A stretch of 9,889 nt of DNA from Christensenellaceae bacterium (GCA_020024085.1 JAHHUG010000052.1:1-9889), one strand, 5' to 3'; counted from the stretch's first letter, positions 1 to 7,060 are shown. A program made the numbers and translations. Notes: a model not told the origin generated them from the sequence alone.

Positions 1-104
1 TAATATTTTAACAGTATTTCCTATAATTTTTATTATAAAATAATTAAAAACTTTATTAAAGTAAATATTTTACATAAAATTAGCAATTAGATTTTGTTAT
101 AGGC

Positions 105-133
105 TAGACTTTAATTTCTTTTTACAATATAAT
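105..133 (+). promoter_or_regulatory. Predicted sigma-A promoter of the serine ammonia-lyase gene
   Basis: The -35 is TAGACT (105-110, 4 of 6 matches to TTGACA), followed by a 17-bp spacer and a perfect -10 TATAAT (128-133). Transcription would start near 138-140, leaving a leader of only about 10 nt that begins at the GAGG ribosome binding site (140-143). The perfect -10 and ideal spacing support it; the weak -35 lowers confidence. Confidence 0.5.
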
Positions 134-148
134 ATTTACGAGGTAATT

Positions 149-1342
149 ATGAAATCACTAAGAGAACTATATAAAATAGGTGCAGGTCCTTCTAGCTCTC
201 ATACAATGGGACCAGAAAAAGCCTGCAAATTATTCAACAATGAATTTACTAATGCTACAAGATTTGTAGTTACACTATTTGGCTCACTTGCAATGACAGG
301 CGAAGGTCACGGCACTGATAAAATCATCAAATCAACCCTTAATAAACCAACAGAAGTGTTTTTTGATAAAGAGTCAACAAACATTCCACACGAAAACACT
401 ATGCTACTAGAGGCATTTAACGAAGATACTTTACTAGGCAGTTGGACAGTGCTTTCAATCGGTGGTGGCGATATTGAAATAGTAGGCAAACCACCCGTTG
501 TTGCAGAAGATGTATACTCACTAACAACTTATAGCGATATTTTCAAATATTGCACCGAAAAGGAAATCCGTATTCCTGATTATGTGAATGAATGTGAAGG
601 TCCAGAAATTTGGGACTACCTATACACCGTTTGGGAACAAATGCAACAAACTATAAAGAATGGTTTAAAATCAACAGGCACAATTCCTGGAGGATTGCAA
701 CTAAATAGAAAGGCAAAATTGCTATATTCTCAACACCATATTGATGAATCGCCAGAAACAAGGGAAAATAGATTAGTTTGTTCGTATGCCTATGCTTGTA
801 GTGAAGAAAATGCTTGTGGTGGCACAATCGTTACTGCTCCAACTTGTGGTAGTTGTGGAATACTTCCTGCTGTACTAAAATATATGCAAGTTCGTCACAA
901 ATTTACCGATGAACAAATTGTACGAGCTCTAGCAACAGCTGGAATTATAGGAAATATTGTCAAAACCAACGCATCTGTTTCTGGTGCTGAATGTGGTTGT
1001 CAAGCTGAAGTTGGTACTGCTTGTAGTATGGCAGCAGCAGGTCTTGCTGAACTATTTGAAATGGACCTAGACCAAATTGAGTATGCAGCTGAAGTAGCTA
1101 TGGAACACCACCTAGGACTTACTTGCGACCCAATCAAAGGACTTGTACAAATTCCTTGTATCGAGAGAAATGCTGTTGCAGCAATGCGAGCAATTAATGC
1201 ACTAAGCCTTGCAAACTTTTTAACCCATACAAGAAAAATTAGTTTTGATATGGTAGTAGAAACTATGTACCAAACTGGCAAGGATATGAGTAAAATTTAT
1301 CGTGAAACTAGCGAAGGTGGACTAGCTAAACTTTATAAATAA
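149..1342 (+). CDS. sdaA: L-serine ammonia-lyase (L-serine dehydratase), iron-sulfur type, single chain
   Basis: This cytosolic enzyme deaminates L-serine to pyruvate and ammonia using a [4Fe-4S] cluster as Lewis acid instead of PLP. The 397-residue chain opens with the family signature GPSSSHTMGP (13-22). It joins the beta part (about 1-150) to the alpha catalytic part (about 160-397), which many Bacillota carry as separate SdaAB and SdaAA subunits. Cys284 (GCQAEVG), Cys326 (TCDP) and Cys337 (IPC) have the spacing (42 and 11 residues) of the three cluster ligands I recall for the Legionella enzyme. The C-terminus ends GGLAKLYK and lacks the terminal cysteine that acts as fourth ligand in some relatives. 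The start is set by GAGG at 140-143, five bases before the ATG. It is monocistronic, with its own promoter and a terminator at 1370-1397. A role in serine catabolism feeding pyruvate is inferred. Identification is firm. Confidence 0.95.
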   Translation: MKSLRELYKIGAGPSSSHTMGPEKACKLFNNEFTNATRFVVTLFGSLAMTGEGHGTDKIIKSTLNKPTEVFFDKESTNIPHENTMLLEAFNEDTLLGSWTVLSIGGGDIEIVGKPPVVAEDVYSLTTYSDIFKYCTEKEIRIPDYVNECEGPEIWDYLYTVWEQMQQTIKNGLKSTGTIPGGLQLNRKAKLLYSQHHIDESPETRENRLVCSYAYACSEENACGGTIVTAPTCGSCGILPAVLKYMQVRHKFTDEQIVRALATAGIIGNIVKTNASVSGAECGCQAEVGTACSMAAAGLAELFEMDLDQIEYAAEVAMEHHLGLTCDPIKGLVQIPCIERNAVAAMRAINALSLANFLTHTRKISFDMVVETMYQTGKDMSKIYRETSEGGLAKLYK

Positions 1343-1369
1343 TTTATAACTTATATCATTAACTAACAA

Positions 1370-1397
1370 AAAAGGCACTTTATAGTGCCTTTTGTTT
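1370..1397. terminator. Bidirectional rho-independent terminator between convergent genes
   Basis: A 10-bp perfect stem (1370-1379 with 1384-1393, core AAAGGCACT/AGTGCCTTT) closes a TTAT loop. On the + strand it runs into TTTTGTTT, ending the serine ammonia-lyase transcript. On the - strand it is followed by a run of T, so it can also end the P-type ATPase operon, whose stop codon lies about 30 bases away. Confidence 0.85.
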
Positions 1398-1422
1398 ATT
1401 ATAAAGATAGGATTATTCAATT

Positions 1423-3273
1423 TTATTTATTTTGTTTGTTTACTAATAATCTAATAGAATTAAGTACACATAGCATCATTACGCCAACATCTGAAAATAT
1501 TGCAAGCCACATTGAAGTAATACCTAAAGTACTTAATATCATCACAACAATTTTTATTAAAATAGAAAAAATTATATTTTCAAGTACTATTCTATTTGTT
1601 TTACTTGCAATTTTATTTAGGTAATCAAATTTGTTTATATCCCCATTAAGTAATACTATATCGCCAAACTCAACTGCTATATCGCTACCATTTCCCATTG
1701 CGACTGATACATCAGCCCTACTCAAAACTGGTGCATCATTTATGCCATCGCCAACATAGCAAACCTTATTTTTATCTGCAATTAACTTATCTACAATTTC
1801 AAGTTTGTCTTGAGGTAGTAGGTTTGAATAGGCTGATTTAATATTTGTTTGTTGTTGTATTAACTGGGCAGTTTCCTTGTTGTCGCCAGTTAACATAATG
1901 GTATTTTTTCCGTTACTATTAAGTTTATTTATTACATTATTTGCACCATTTTTAAGTTCATCAACAACAACAATATATCCCAAGCAAGTACTATTTTTTG
2001 CTAGATAAACAACACTTCCTACTTCATTTGCTTTTTCTAAAATAACATTGTTTTCTATAAGAAAATCATATTTTCCAACAATTATTTTATCATTATTACA
2101 TAATCCTACAAGCCCATTACCTGCTTTTTCTTCAATATTGTCTATGCTATTTTTATCTACATAATTTGAATATTTTGTTGCAATTACCTTTGCTATTGGG
2201 TGGTTAGAAACACTTTCCATAGTAGAGATAAGTGAATAAAATTCCTCTTTATCTCCATATATTTCTACATTTTTTACTACGAAATTACCTTTTGTAAGTG
2301 TTCCAGTTTTGTCAAACACAAAGGTATCTATTTCCCTTAATTTGTCAAGATATCCCCCACCTTTAATAAGTATTCCATTTTTCGCACTTGTACCAATCGC
2401 ACAAAAATAAGCAAGTGGAACAGAAATTACCACCGAACAAGGACAGCTAATTACAAGAAATGACATTGCTCGATAAATCCAAACGCTCCACATTTTGTCA
2501 AATAATGGTGGAATAATACCAACAATAAAGGCTAACACAATTACAATCGGTGTATATATTTTTGCAAATTTCGATACAAAATTTTCACTTTTTGATTTAC
2601 TAGCACTTGCATTTTCGATTAACTCGATAATTTTACTAGCTGTTGAATCTTCAACAAGTTTAGTTACCTCAACATCTATAATACCACCAATATTAATGCT
2701 TCCACTTAAAACATTGTCTCCAACAGTTTTATCTTGAGGCAATGATTCCCCCGTTAAAATAGACATATTAATTGTTGTACTACCACTAATAATTTTTCCG
2801 TCAAGAGGTATTTTTTCTCCTGCTTTTATCCTGATAATATCGCCAACTTTTACATCTTCTACGGCTGTTTTTGTGTATATATCTCCCTCTAATTTTTCAG
2901 CAAAATCCGACCTTAAATTAACAACTTCTTTAATGCTATTTTTCGACCTTTTTATAGCATTTTTTTGGAATAATTCACCTATATTATATAGCACCATTAC
3001 GCTTACTGCTTCAAGTGGTTTACCGATAACAAATGCACCGATACTTGCAATAGTCATCAAAAAATTTTCATCAAAAAATTCTAGGTGAAAAATGTTATTT
3101 ATTGCCTTAAAAATAGGTTTATGCCCGCAAATCACATATGAAACCACAAAAATAGCTAATAAGCCGTACTTATTTATTGGATAAAAATGCTCTAGTATTA
3201 CTGCAACTATCGCAAGAATAGTTGACAAAATAATACATATAATATCCCTATTTTTATAAACAAAATCCTTCAT
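1423..3273 (-). CDS. cadA: P1B-type heavy-metal-exporting ATPase, Zn2+/Cd2+/Pb2+ subgroup, without an N-terminal metal-binding domain
   Basis: This membrane pump would export divalent soft metals using ATP. The 616 residues carry the whole P-type core: actuator TGES (174-177), metal-site CPC in a membrane helix (277-279), phosphorylated Asp in DKTGT (Asp321), the P1B His-Pro pair (358-359) and the hinge GDGINDAP (508-515). Lys574 in the seventh helix and Asp595 in the eighth (SDVGVMM) match the ZntA/CadA (P1B-2) signature, favouring Zn, Cd or Pb over copper. CPCSVV replaces the commoner CPCALV. The protein starts almost directly with membrane helices and has no HMA domain of its own; that domain is encoded by the gene 5 bases upstream (3279-3497). 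The Shine-Dalgarno match is weak (AAGGTAG, 13 bases from ATG), so translation is probably coupled to that gene. Family and subgroup are confident; the exact metal is inferred, and the symbol is a family label. Confidence 0.92.
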   Translation of the reverse strand: MKDFVYKNRDIICIILSTILAIVAVILEHFYPINKYGLLAIFVVSYVICGHKPIFKAINNIFHLEFFDENFLMTIASIGAFVIGKPLEAVSVMVLYNIGELFQKNAIKRSKNSIKEVVNLRSDFAEKLEGDIYTKTAVEDVKVGDIIRIKAGEKIPLDGKIISGSTTINMSILTGESLPQDKTVGDNVLSGSINIGGIIDVEVTKLVEDSTASKIIELIENASASKSKSENFVSKFAKIYTPIVIVLAFIVGIIPPLFDKMWSVWIYRAMSFLVISCPCSVVISVPLAYFCAIGTSAKNGILIKGGGYLDKLREIDTFVFDKTGTLTKGNFVVKNVEIYGDKEEFYSLISTMESVSNHPIAKVIATKYSNYVDKNSIDNIEEKAGNGLVGLCNNDKIIVGKYDFLIENNVILEKANEVGSVVYLAKNSTCLGYIVVVDELKNGANNVINKLNSNGKNTIMLTGDNKETAQLIQQQTNIKSAYSNLLPQDKLEIVDKLIADKNKVCYVGDGINDAPVLSRADVSVAMGNGSDIAVEFGDIVLLNGDINKFDYLNKIASKTNRIVLENIIFSILIKIVVMILSTLGITSMWLAIFSDVGVMMLCVLNSIRLLVNKQNK

Positions 3274-3278
3274 TTTTG

Positions 3279-3497
3279 TTAATATTCTACCTTAATATTT
3301 CTATCAAATTTTTTAATTGTTTTAATAATATTATTTGATATATTTTCTGCATTATTATCATCAATTTCCACTACTAATTTGCCAGCAAAAAAATTAAGAC
3401 TTGCACTATTAACTCCATCAAGTTTCTTTATTTTATCCTCAAGTTTTCCTGCACATACTACACAATCAATTTCACTAAGTGAATAAACTTTTTTCAT
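3279..3497 (-). CDS. Small stand-alone HMA (heavy-metal-associated) domain protein
   Basis: This is a 72-residue soluble ferredoxin-fold protein with one HMA domain. The metal-binding motif is DCVVC (Cys12, Cys15). It lacks the usual Gly-Met before the first Cys and has Asp there, as in the N-terminal domains of ZntA/CadA pumps (DCAAC), not the MxCxxC of copper chaperones. The following segment (KLEDKIKKLDGVNSASLNF) fits HMA helix 1 and strand 2. The start is supported by GAGG at 3505-3508, seven bases before the ATG. It lies just upstream of the ATPase gene in one operon, and that pump lacks its own such domain. The inference is that it serves as the detached metal-binding domain or metallochaperone of the pump. 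It is the first gene after the metal-controlled promoter. A copper role is possible but less likely. Confidence 0.88.
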   Translation of the reverse strand: MKKVYSLSEIDCVVCAGKLEDKIKKLDGVNSASLNFFAGKLVVEIDDNNAENISNNIIKTIKKFDRNIKVEY

Positions 3498-3520
3498 AAT
3501 ACTACCTCACTTTTAATTTT

Positions 3521-3548
3521 ATATAGTTGAATAATTGTTCAACTATAT
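3521..3548. promoter_or_regulatory. ArsR/SmtB-type operator 2, over the transcription start
   Basis: A perfect 11-bp inverted repeat, ATATAGTTGAA (3521-3531) and TTCAACTATAT (3538-3548), is separated by 6 bases. Its core TGAA-N6-TTCA is the known half-site pattern of SmtB, CzrA and ZiaR operators. It covers the predicted transcription start (about 3546) and the first 25 bases of the leader of the HMA-ATPase operon, so a bound repressor would block initiation. The likely ligand is the ArsR-family protein encoded at 3754-4110. Confidence 0.8.
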
Positions 3549-3552
3549 TTAT

Positions 3553-3582
3553 AGTATAATTGAATATTCGTTCAACTGTCAA
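3553..3582 (-). promoter_or_regulatory. Promoter of the HMA-ATPase operon
   Basis: On the - strand, a perfect -35 TTGACA (3577-3582), an 18-bp spacer and a -10 TATACT (3553-3558, 5 of 6) place the start near 3546, about 49 nt before the ATG of the HMA gene. Two operator-like inverted repeats (3560-3575 and 3521-3548) lie in the spacer and over the start, indicating repression released by metal. Confidence 0.8.
3560..3575. promoter_or_regulatory. ArsR/SmtB-type operator 1, between -35 and -10
   Basis: TTGAA (3560-3564), 6 bases, then TTCAA (3571-3575) forms a second TGAA-N6-TTCA site inside the promoter spacer. The arms are shorter than in operator 2 (5 bp against 11). The centres of the two sites lie 33 bp apart, about three helical turns, so two repressor dimers could bind on one face of the DNA. 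Confidence 0.7.
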
Positions 3583-3723
3583 GTGTTTTTACAATTTTTT
3601 TAGTACAAAATTCCATTTAGTTAAAAATTGAAAAATTATTTTTAATGAAATATTATAAAATTGTATTTACTACAATAAAATAATAATCAAAATATATATA
3701 ATATATACATATTTTAATTTAAA

Positions 3724-3749
3724 ATAAAAAAAGGTAGGAAACCCTACCT
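3724..3749 (-). terminator. Rho-independent terminator of the arsR-type gene
   Basis: A 7-bp perfect stem, AGGTAGG (3732-3738) with CCTACCT (3743-3749), has a 4-base loop and on the - strand is followed by a T-rich run (complement of 3724-3731). It begins 5 bases after the stop codon. It separates the regulator transcript from the HMA-ATPase operon, so the sensor is made from its own unit. The roughly 140 bases beyond it (3583-3723) are very AT-rich with no feature I can support. Confidence 0.85.
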
Positions 3750-3753
3750 AAAA

Positions 3754-4110
3754 TTAATTATGGTGAACATGCTCTAATGCAATTTCCACTATTGTATATA
3801 CATGGTCATCATCGACCGAATAAAATACTTCCTTTCCTCTTCGTTCAAACTTAACAAGTTTTGATTCCCTCAAAATATTTAGTTGATGAGAGATTGCAGA
3901 TTTTGTCATACCAAGCACATGCGATATATCGCAAACGCACATTTCCCCTTGAAGTAAAGCAAACATAATATTCATTCTTGTTTCGTTGCCTAGCACCTTA
4001 AAAATATTTGCTACCCTTTGCTTTTCCTCAACACTTGGTATATTATTCAATGCATTATCCACTGCTTTTTGATGTATAACATTGCAATCACATACTAAAT
4101 TATTTTTCAT
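3754..4110 (-). CDS. ArsR/SmtB-family metal-sensing transcriptional repressor with two metal-site types
   Basis: This 118-residue winged-helix protein would be a dimeric repressor that leaves DNA when it binds metal. The recognition helix region is TKSAISHQLNILRES (69-83) and the wing is FERRGKEVFYSV (88-99). Two sensing sites are visible. The alpha3N (CadC-type) thiolate site has Cys58 and Cys60 in EMCVCDI, plus N-terminal Cys7 and Cys9 and nearby His13. The alpha5 (SmtB/CzrA-type) zinc site has Asp101, His103, His114 and His117 with the family spacing. Having both resembles ZiaR or CadC, and suggests Zn with Cd or Pb as inducers. The start is fixed by GAGG at 4116-4119, five bases before the ATG. 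Its probable targets are the two TGAA-N6-TTCA sites before the adjacent HMA-ATPase operon. None is visible at its own promoter, so autoregulation is not evident. Control of copA is not excluded. Confidence 0.93.
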   Translation of the reverse strand: MKNNLVCDCNVIHQKAVDNALNNIPSVEEKQRVANIFKVLGNETRMNIMFALLQGEMCVCDISHVLGMTKSAISHQLNILRESKLVKFERRGKEVFYSVDDDHVYTIVEIALEHVHHN

Positions 4111-4127
4111 AAGTACCTCTAAGGTTA

Positions 4128-4156
4128 ATAATAAATAATAATGCTAGTTTTGTCAA
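4128..4156 (-). promoter_or_regulatory. Promoter of the ArsR-family regulator
   Basis: A perfect -35 TTGACA (4151-4156), a 17-bp spacer and a -10 TATTAT (4128-4133, 5 of 6) are on the - strand. The start would be near 4121, giving a leader of about 11 nt that begins just before GAGG. It abuts the copA terminator, and no TGAA-N6-TTCA operator is visible in it. Confidence 0.75.
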
Positions 4157-4157
4157 C

Positions 4158-4190
4158 AAAAAAGAAAACCCTATTACATAAGGTTTTCCT
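4158..4190 (-). terminator. Rho-independent terminator of copA
   Basis: GAAAACC (4164-4170) pairs with GGTTTTC (4182-4188). On the - strand the stem is followed by six T (complement of 4158-4163). It ends copA transcription about 25 bases after the stop codon and lies directly against the -35 of the downstream regulator gene (4151-4156), so the two units are insulated with no spare DNA. Confidence 0.82.
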
Positions 4191-4213
4191 ATTTTGTTAT
4201 TACATTATATTAA

Positions 4214-4417
4214 TTATTCAACTACTTCATAGCCCTCGTTTGTAATTGCATCAACAAATACTTTTTTGTCGATTTCTTTGTTCATTACAATTTTAACGGT
4301 GTTAGTTTCGTGGTTTGCCTCAACAGATACAACACCATCAATAGCACCTACAACCTTATTAACTCTTGCTTCGCAATGACCACACATCATTCCATTTACA
4401 TTCAAAATTAGTTCCAT
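4214..4417 (-). CDS. Possible internally initiated CopZ-like copper chaperone within copA, same frame
   Basis: Within copA an in-frame ATG (4415-4417) is preceded by AAAGAGGT (4422-4429), with GAGG five bases from the ATG, as good as or better than the sites before the other genes here. Initiation there would give a 67-residue protein starting MELILNVNGMMCGHC and ending with the CopA stop codon. It would be exactly one complete HMA domain with the copper-chaperone motif MxCxxC (Cys12, Cys15), of the length and start typical of CopZ. No separate copZ exists in this window. Direct observation: site, frame and domain boundary coincide. Inference: a free chaperone is made alongside the full pump. 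The purine-rich codons for KEKEV could produce such a site by chance, so this stays a hypothesis. Confidence 0.4.
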   Translation of the reverse strand: MELILNVNGMMCGHCEARVNKVVGAIDGVVSVEANHETNTVKIVMNKEIDKKVFVDAITNEGYEVVE

Positions 4418-7042
4418 ATTTACCTCTTTTTCTTTAATTACTTCGTAACCCTCATTTTTGATTACATTTTCAAAAACACTATCTTCAATCACTTTGCTAG
4501 ACACTATTTTTACAAGTCCCGTTTCGTGATTAGCTTGTACCAATTCAACACCTTCAATCTTACCGATTGCAGAATTTACCCTGCTGTCGCACTTGACACA
4601 TTTCAAGCCATTTACCTTAATTATTGTTTCAAAAGTTTTGCTAGTTTTGTTTGAGTTATCCTCAATATTTCCAAATTTATTTTGAGTTAAACTATTAGTT
4701 TTTTCCTCTTTTTCCATATCAATTAATGCTTGTTTTGCTCTAATACAATTTGGATTATCTATACTACAAGCATCAATTTTTTCATCGATATTATCTCTTT
4801 TTACCTTGAAGAAATTAATTGTTAAAGCATTAGTTACAACAAAGAAACTACTCAAACTCATACATAGTGCACCAATCATTGGATTTAGTTTTACACCAAA
4901 AGAATAGAATGCACCGGTTGCAAGAAGTATGCCAATCGCATTGTAGAAAAATGCCCAAAACAAACTCAATTTGATATTGTTGATTACCCTTTTTGAAAGT
5001 CTAATTACATTAGCAACATCACTCAAATCATTTCTTACAAGTACTATATCAGCCGAATCAATTGCAATATCTGTACCTGCACCAATAGCTATTCCAACAT
5101 CGCTTGAGGTTAATGCTAAAGCATCGTTTACACCATCGCCAACCATTGCAACAAGGCTTTTATCGTTCGTTTTTAAGCTATTAACTACCGATTGTTTATC
5201 CATAGGCAATACATCACTAATTACATGAGTAATACCAACTTCGCTTGCAATAGCCTCTGCTGTTACCTTATTATCCCCTGTTAGCATTACTACATCTATA
5301 CCTAAATTCTGCAATTCCTTAATAGCTTTTTTACTACTATTTTTAATTTTATCCTTAACAGTAATGATACCTATAACTTCATTATTTGTAGCAAGTACAA
5401 GTGGTGTACTACCATTTTTTGCAAGAGCTGTTAGTCTATTTTCTAGCTCTAAATCAGCAACTCCAACCTCTTTTATTAGTTTAAGATTACCTGCATAATA
5501 CTCTATTCCATTCACATTACCCGACAAGCCTTTACCTTGAAGTGCCTTATAATCAACAACCTCAAATGGTGCAAGATTTCTAGCTTTTGCCTCCTCTATA
5601 ATAGAGAATGCAAGAGGGTGTTCGGAGTTGTTTTCCAACGAATATAATAGGGTTAAAAATTCGTTTTCGCTTAATCCATTTTTAAGCACAATTATATCAT
5701 TAACCGTTGGTTTGCCCTCGGTAATTGTACCAGTTTTGTCAAGTGCAACAACCTTGATTTTGTGTGCTTGCTCTAGGCTTTCTGCTGACTTTATAAGTAG
5801 CCCATTTTCTGCACCTTTACCAGTACCTACCATTATCGCAACAGGTGTCGCAAGACCAAGTGCACAAGGGCAAGCAATTACAAGTACTGCAACAGCAATG
5901 CTTATTGCAAATTCAAATCCCATACCCAAACTTATCCAGACAATAAAGCAGATTAAAGAGATTGTCATTACCACTGGGACAAACACTCCACTAACCTTAT
6001 CGGCAAGCCTAGAGATAGGTGCTTTTGAGTTGCCTGCCTCCTCAACAAGACTAATAATCGTATTAATTGTGGTATCTTTACCAACTTTTTCGGCTTTAAT
6101 TAAAATCATACCACTTTTAACAAGGGTAGAAGAAATAACCTTTTCGCCTACTTCTTTGAATACAGGTACACTCTCTCCTGTAATATTTGCTTGGTCAATA
6201 GAAGCACTGCCCTCTACAATTTCGCCATCAACAGCAATTAGGCTACCTGCTTTTACAACAAGGATATCGCCACTACGAATATCCTCAACCTTTTTTTCAA
6301 TATCTACACCATTTTCCCTAACTAAAGCAGTTTTGGGAATAAGCTCCACCATTTTTTTGATAGCATTTGTTGTCTTTGCCTTTGACTTTGACTCCATAAA
6401 TTTGCCCAGTCTCACAAGGGTAAGTATCATTCCAGCAGATTCAAAATACAAGTCTGTTCTATAACTTGCAACAAGCTCCATATCATTTACCGACATACCG
6501 TGAGCCATTTGATAGATTGCAAATATTCCGTAAAACAACGATGCAGATGCACCTACTGCAATCAAACTATCCATATTTGGTTTGAGTTTAACAAGTTTTG
6601 TAAAACCACTTGTAAAATAATTGTAATTAATTGCAATAATTGGCAAAGTAAGTAGTAGCTGGGTAAATGCAAACTGAACAGCATTTCTTGTACCTACTAG
6701 CCCACTTGGTAGGGGTGCTCCAAACATATGCCCCATAGAAATATACATCAAAGGTATTGAAAATAAAATTGAAAATATCAACTTAATCCTTTGACTTTTA
6801 ACTTCATTATTTGTTTTTACTGCAACCTTTCCACCTTCTACATATGCCCCATAACCTGCCTTAACTACGGCATCAATTATTTTTTCGTTTGATGTTACTT
6901 TGTCATCAAATTCCACCACCATAGTATTGGATAAAAGGTTGACATTTACTTTTTTTACTCCATTTACTTTTTCAACAGATTTTTGAACATGAGCCTGACA
7001 GGCTGCACAACTCATACCTGTTACATTATACTTTTCTTTCAT
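4214..7042 (-). CDS. copA: Copper-exporting P1B-1 ATPase CopA with one N-terminal and two C-terminal HMA domains
   Basis: This membrane pump would export Cu+ using ATP. With the ATG at 7042 it has 942 residues. In order: HMA 1 (about 3-68, MSCAAC, Cys12 and Cys15), membrane helices, TGES (288-291), CPC in IACPCALGLATP (391-393), DKTGT (Asp435), SEHP (473-476) and GDGVNDA (635-641). Tyr700-Asn701 and Met728 with Ser731-Ser732 are the copper-subgroup (P1B-1) membrane residues. After the last helix come a linker with two Cys (759, 766), HMA 2 (about 806-870, CVKC) and HMA 3 (876-942, MMCGHC). The C-terminal pair makes it longer than the roughly 750-850 residues usual for CopA. A GTG six bases upstream (7048) is also in frame but lies inside the Shine-Dalgarno GGGTGA, so the ATG is preferred. 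It is monocistronic, with its own promoter and terminator. Identification is firm; roles of the extra domains are inferred. Confidence 0.95.
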   Translation of the reverse strand: MKEKYNVTGMSCAACQAHVQKSVEKVNGVKKVNVNLLSNTMVVEFDDKVTSNEKIIDAVVKAGYGAYVEGGKVAVKTNNEVKSQRIKLIFSILFSIPLMYISMGHMFGAPLPSGLVGTRNAVQFAFTQLLLTLPIIAINYNYFTSGFTKLVKLKPNMDSLIAVGASASLFYGIFAIYQMAHGMSVNDMELVASYRTDLYFESAGMILTLVRLGKFMESKSKAKTTNAIKKMVELIPKTALVRENGVDIEKKVEDIRSGDILVVKAGSLIAVDGEIVEGSASIDQANITGESVPVFKEVGEKVISSTLVKSGMILIKAEKVGKDTTINTIISLVEEAGNSKAPISRLADKVSGVFVPVVMTISLICFIVWISLGMGFEFAISIAVAVLVIACPCALGLATPVAIMVGTGKGAENGLLIKSAESLEQAHKIKVVALDKTGTITEGKPTVNDIIVLKNGLSENEFLTLLYSLENNSEHPLAFSIIEEAKARNLAPFEVVDYKALQGKGLSGNVNGIEYYAGNLKLIKEVGVADLELENRLTALAKNGSTPLVLATNNEVIGIITVKDKIKNSSKKAIKELQNLGIDVVMLTGDNKVTAEAIASEVGITHVISDVLPMDKQSVVNSLKTNDKSLVAMVGDGVNDALALTSSDVGIAIGAGTDIAIDSADIVLVRNDLSDVANVIRLSKRVINNIKLSLFWAFFYNAIGILLATGAFYSFGVKLNPMIGALCMSLSSFFVVTNALTINFFKVKRDNIDEKIDACSIDNPNCIRAKQALIDMEKEEKTNSLTQNKFGNIEDNSNKTSKTFETIIKVNGLKCVKCDSRVNSAIGKIEGVELVQANHETGLVKIVSSKVIEDSVFENVIKNEGYEVIKEKEVNMELILNVNGMMCGHCEARVNKVVGAIDGVVSVEANHETNTVKIVMNKEIDKKVFVDAITNEGYEVVE

Positions 7043-7060
7043 ATTCACCCGAAATAATAT

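Noticed and set aside
61..73. Inverted repeat GTAAA-TAT-TTTAC upstream of the serine ammonia-lyase promoter
   Set aside because: Short, AT-rich, about 30 bases before the -35, with no known motif match.
307..489. Open frame on the - strand within the serine ammonia-lyase gene (also 1000-1281)
   Set aside because: Antisense to a well-conserved gene; no ribosome binding site and no recognisable protein.
3583..3723. Search for a small gene or RNA between the regulator terminator and the HMA promoter
   Set aside because: Only very AT-rich DNA without an open frame with start signals or a GC-containing stem.
5628..6464. 278-codon open frame on the + strand within copA
   Set aside because: It lies opposite conserved ATPase motifs, and its Ser/Ile/Thr-rich composition is that of a reverse-strand shadow. 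No start signal.
7043..7048. GTG at 7048 as the copA start
   Set aside because: It lies inside the Shine-Dalgarno-like GGGTGA; the ATG at 7042 has proper spacing and begins the HMA domain naturally.
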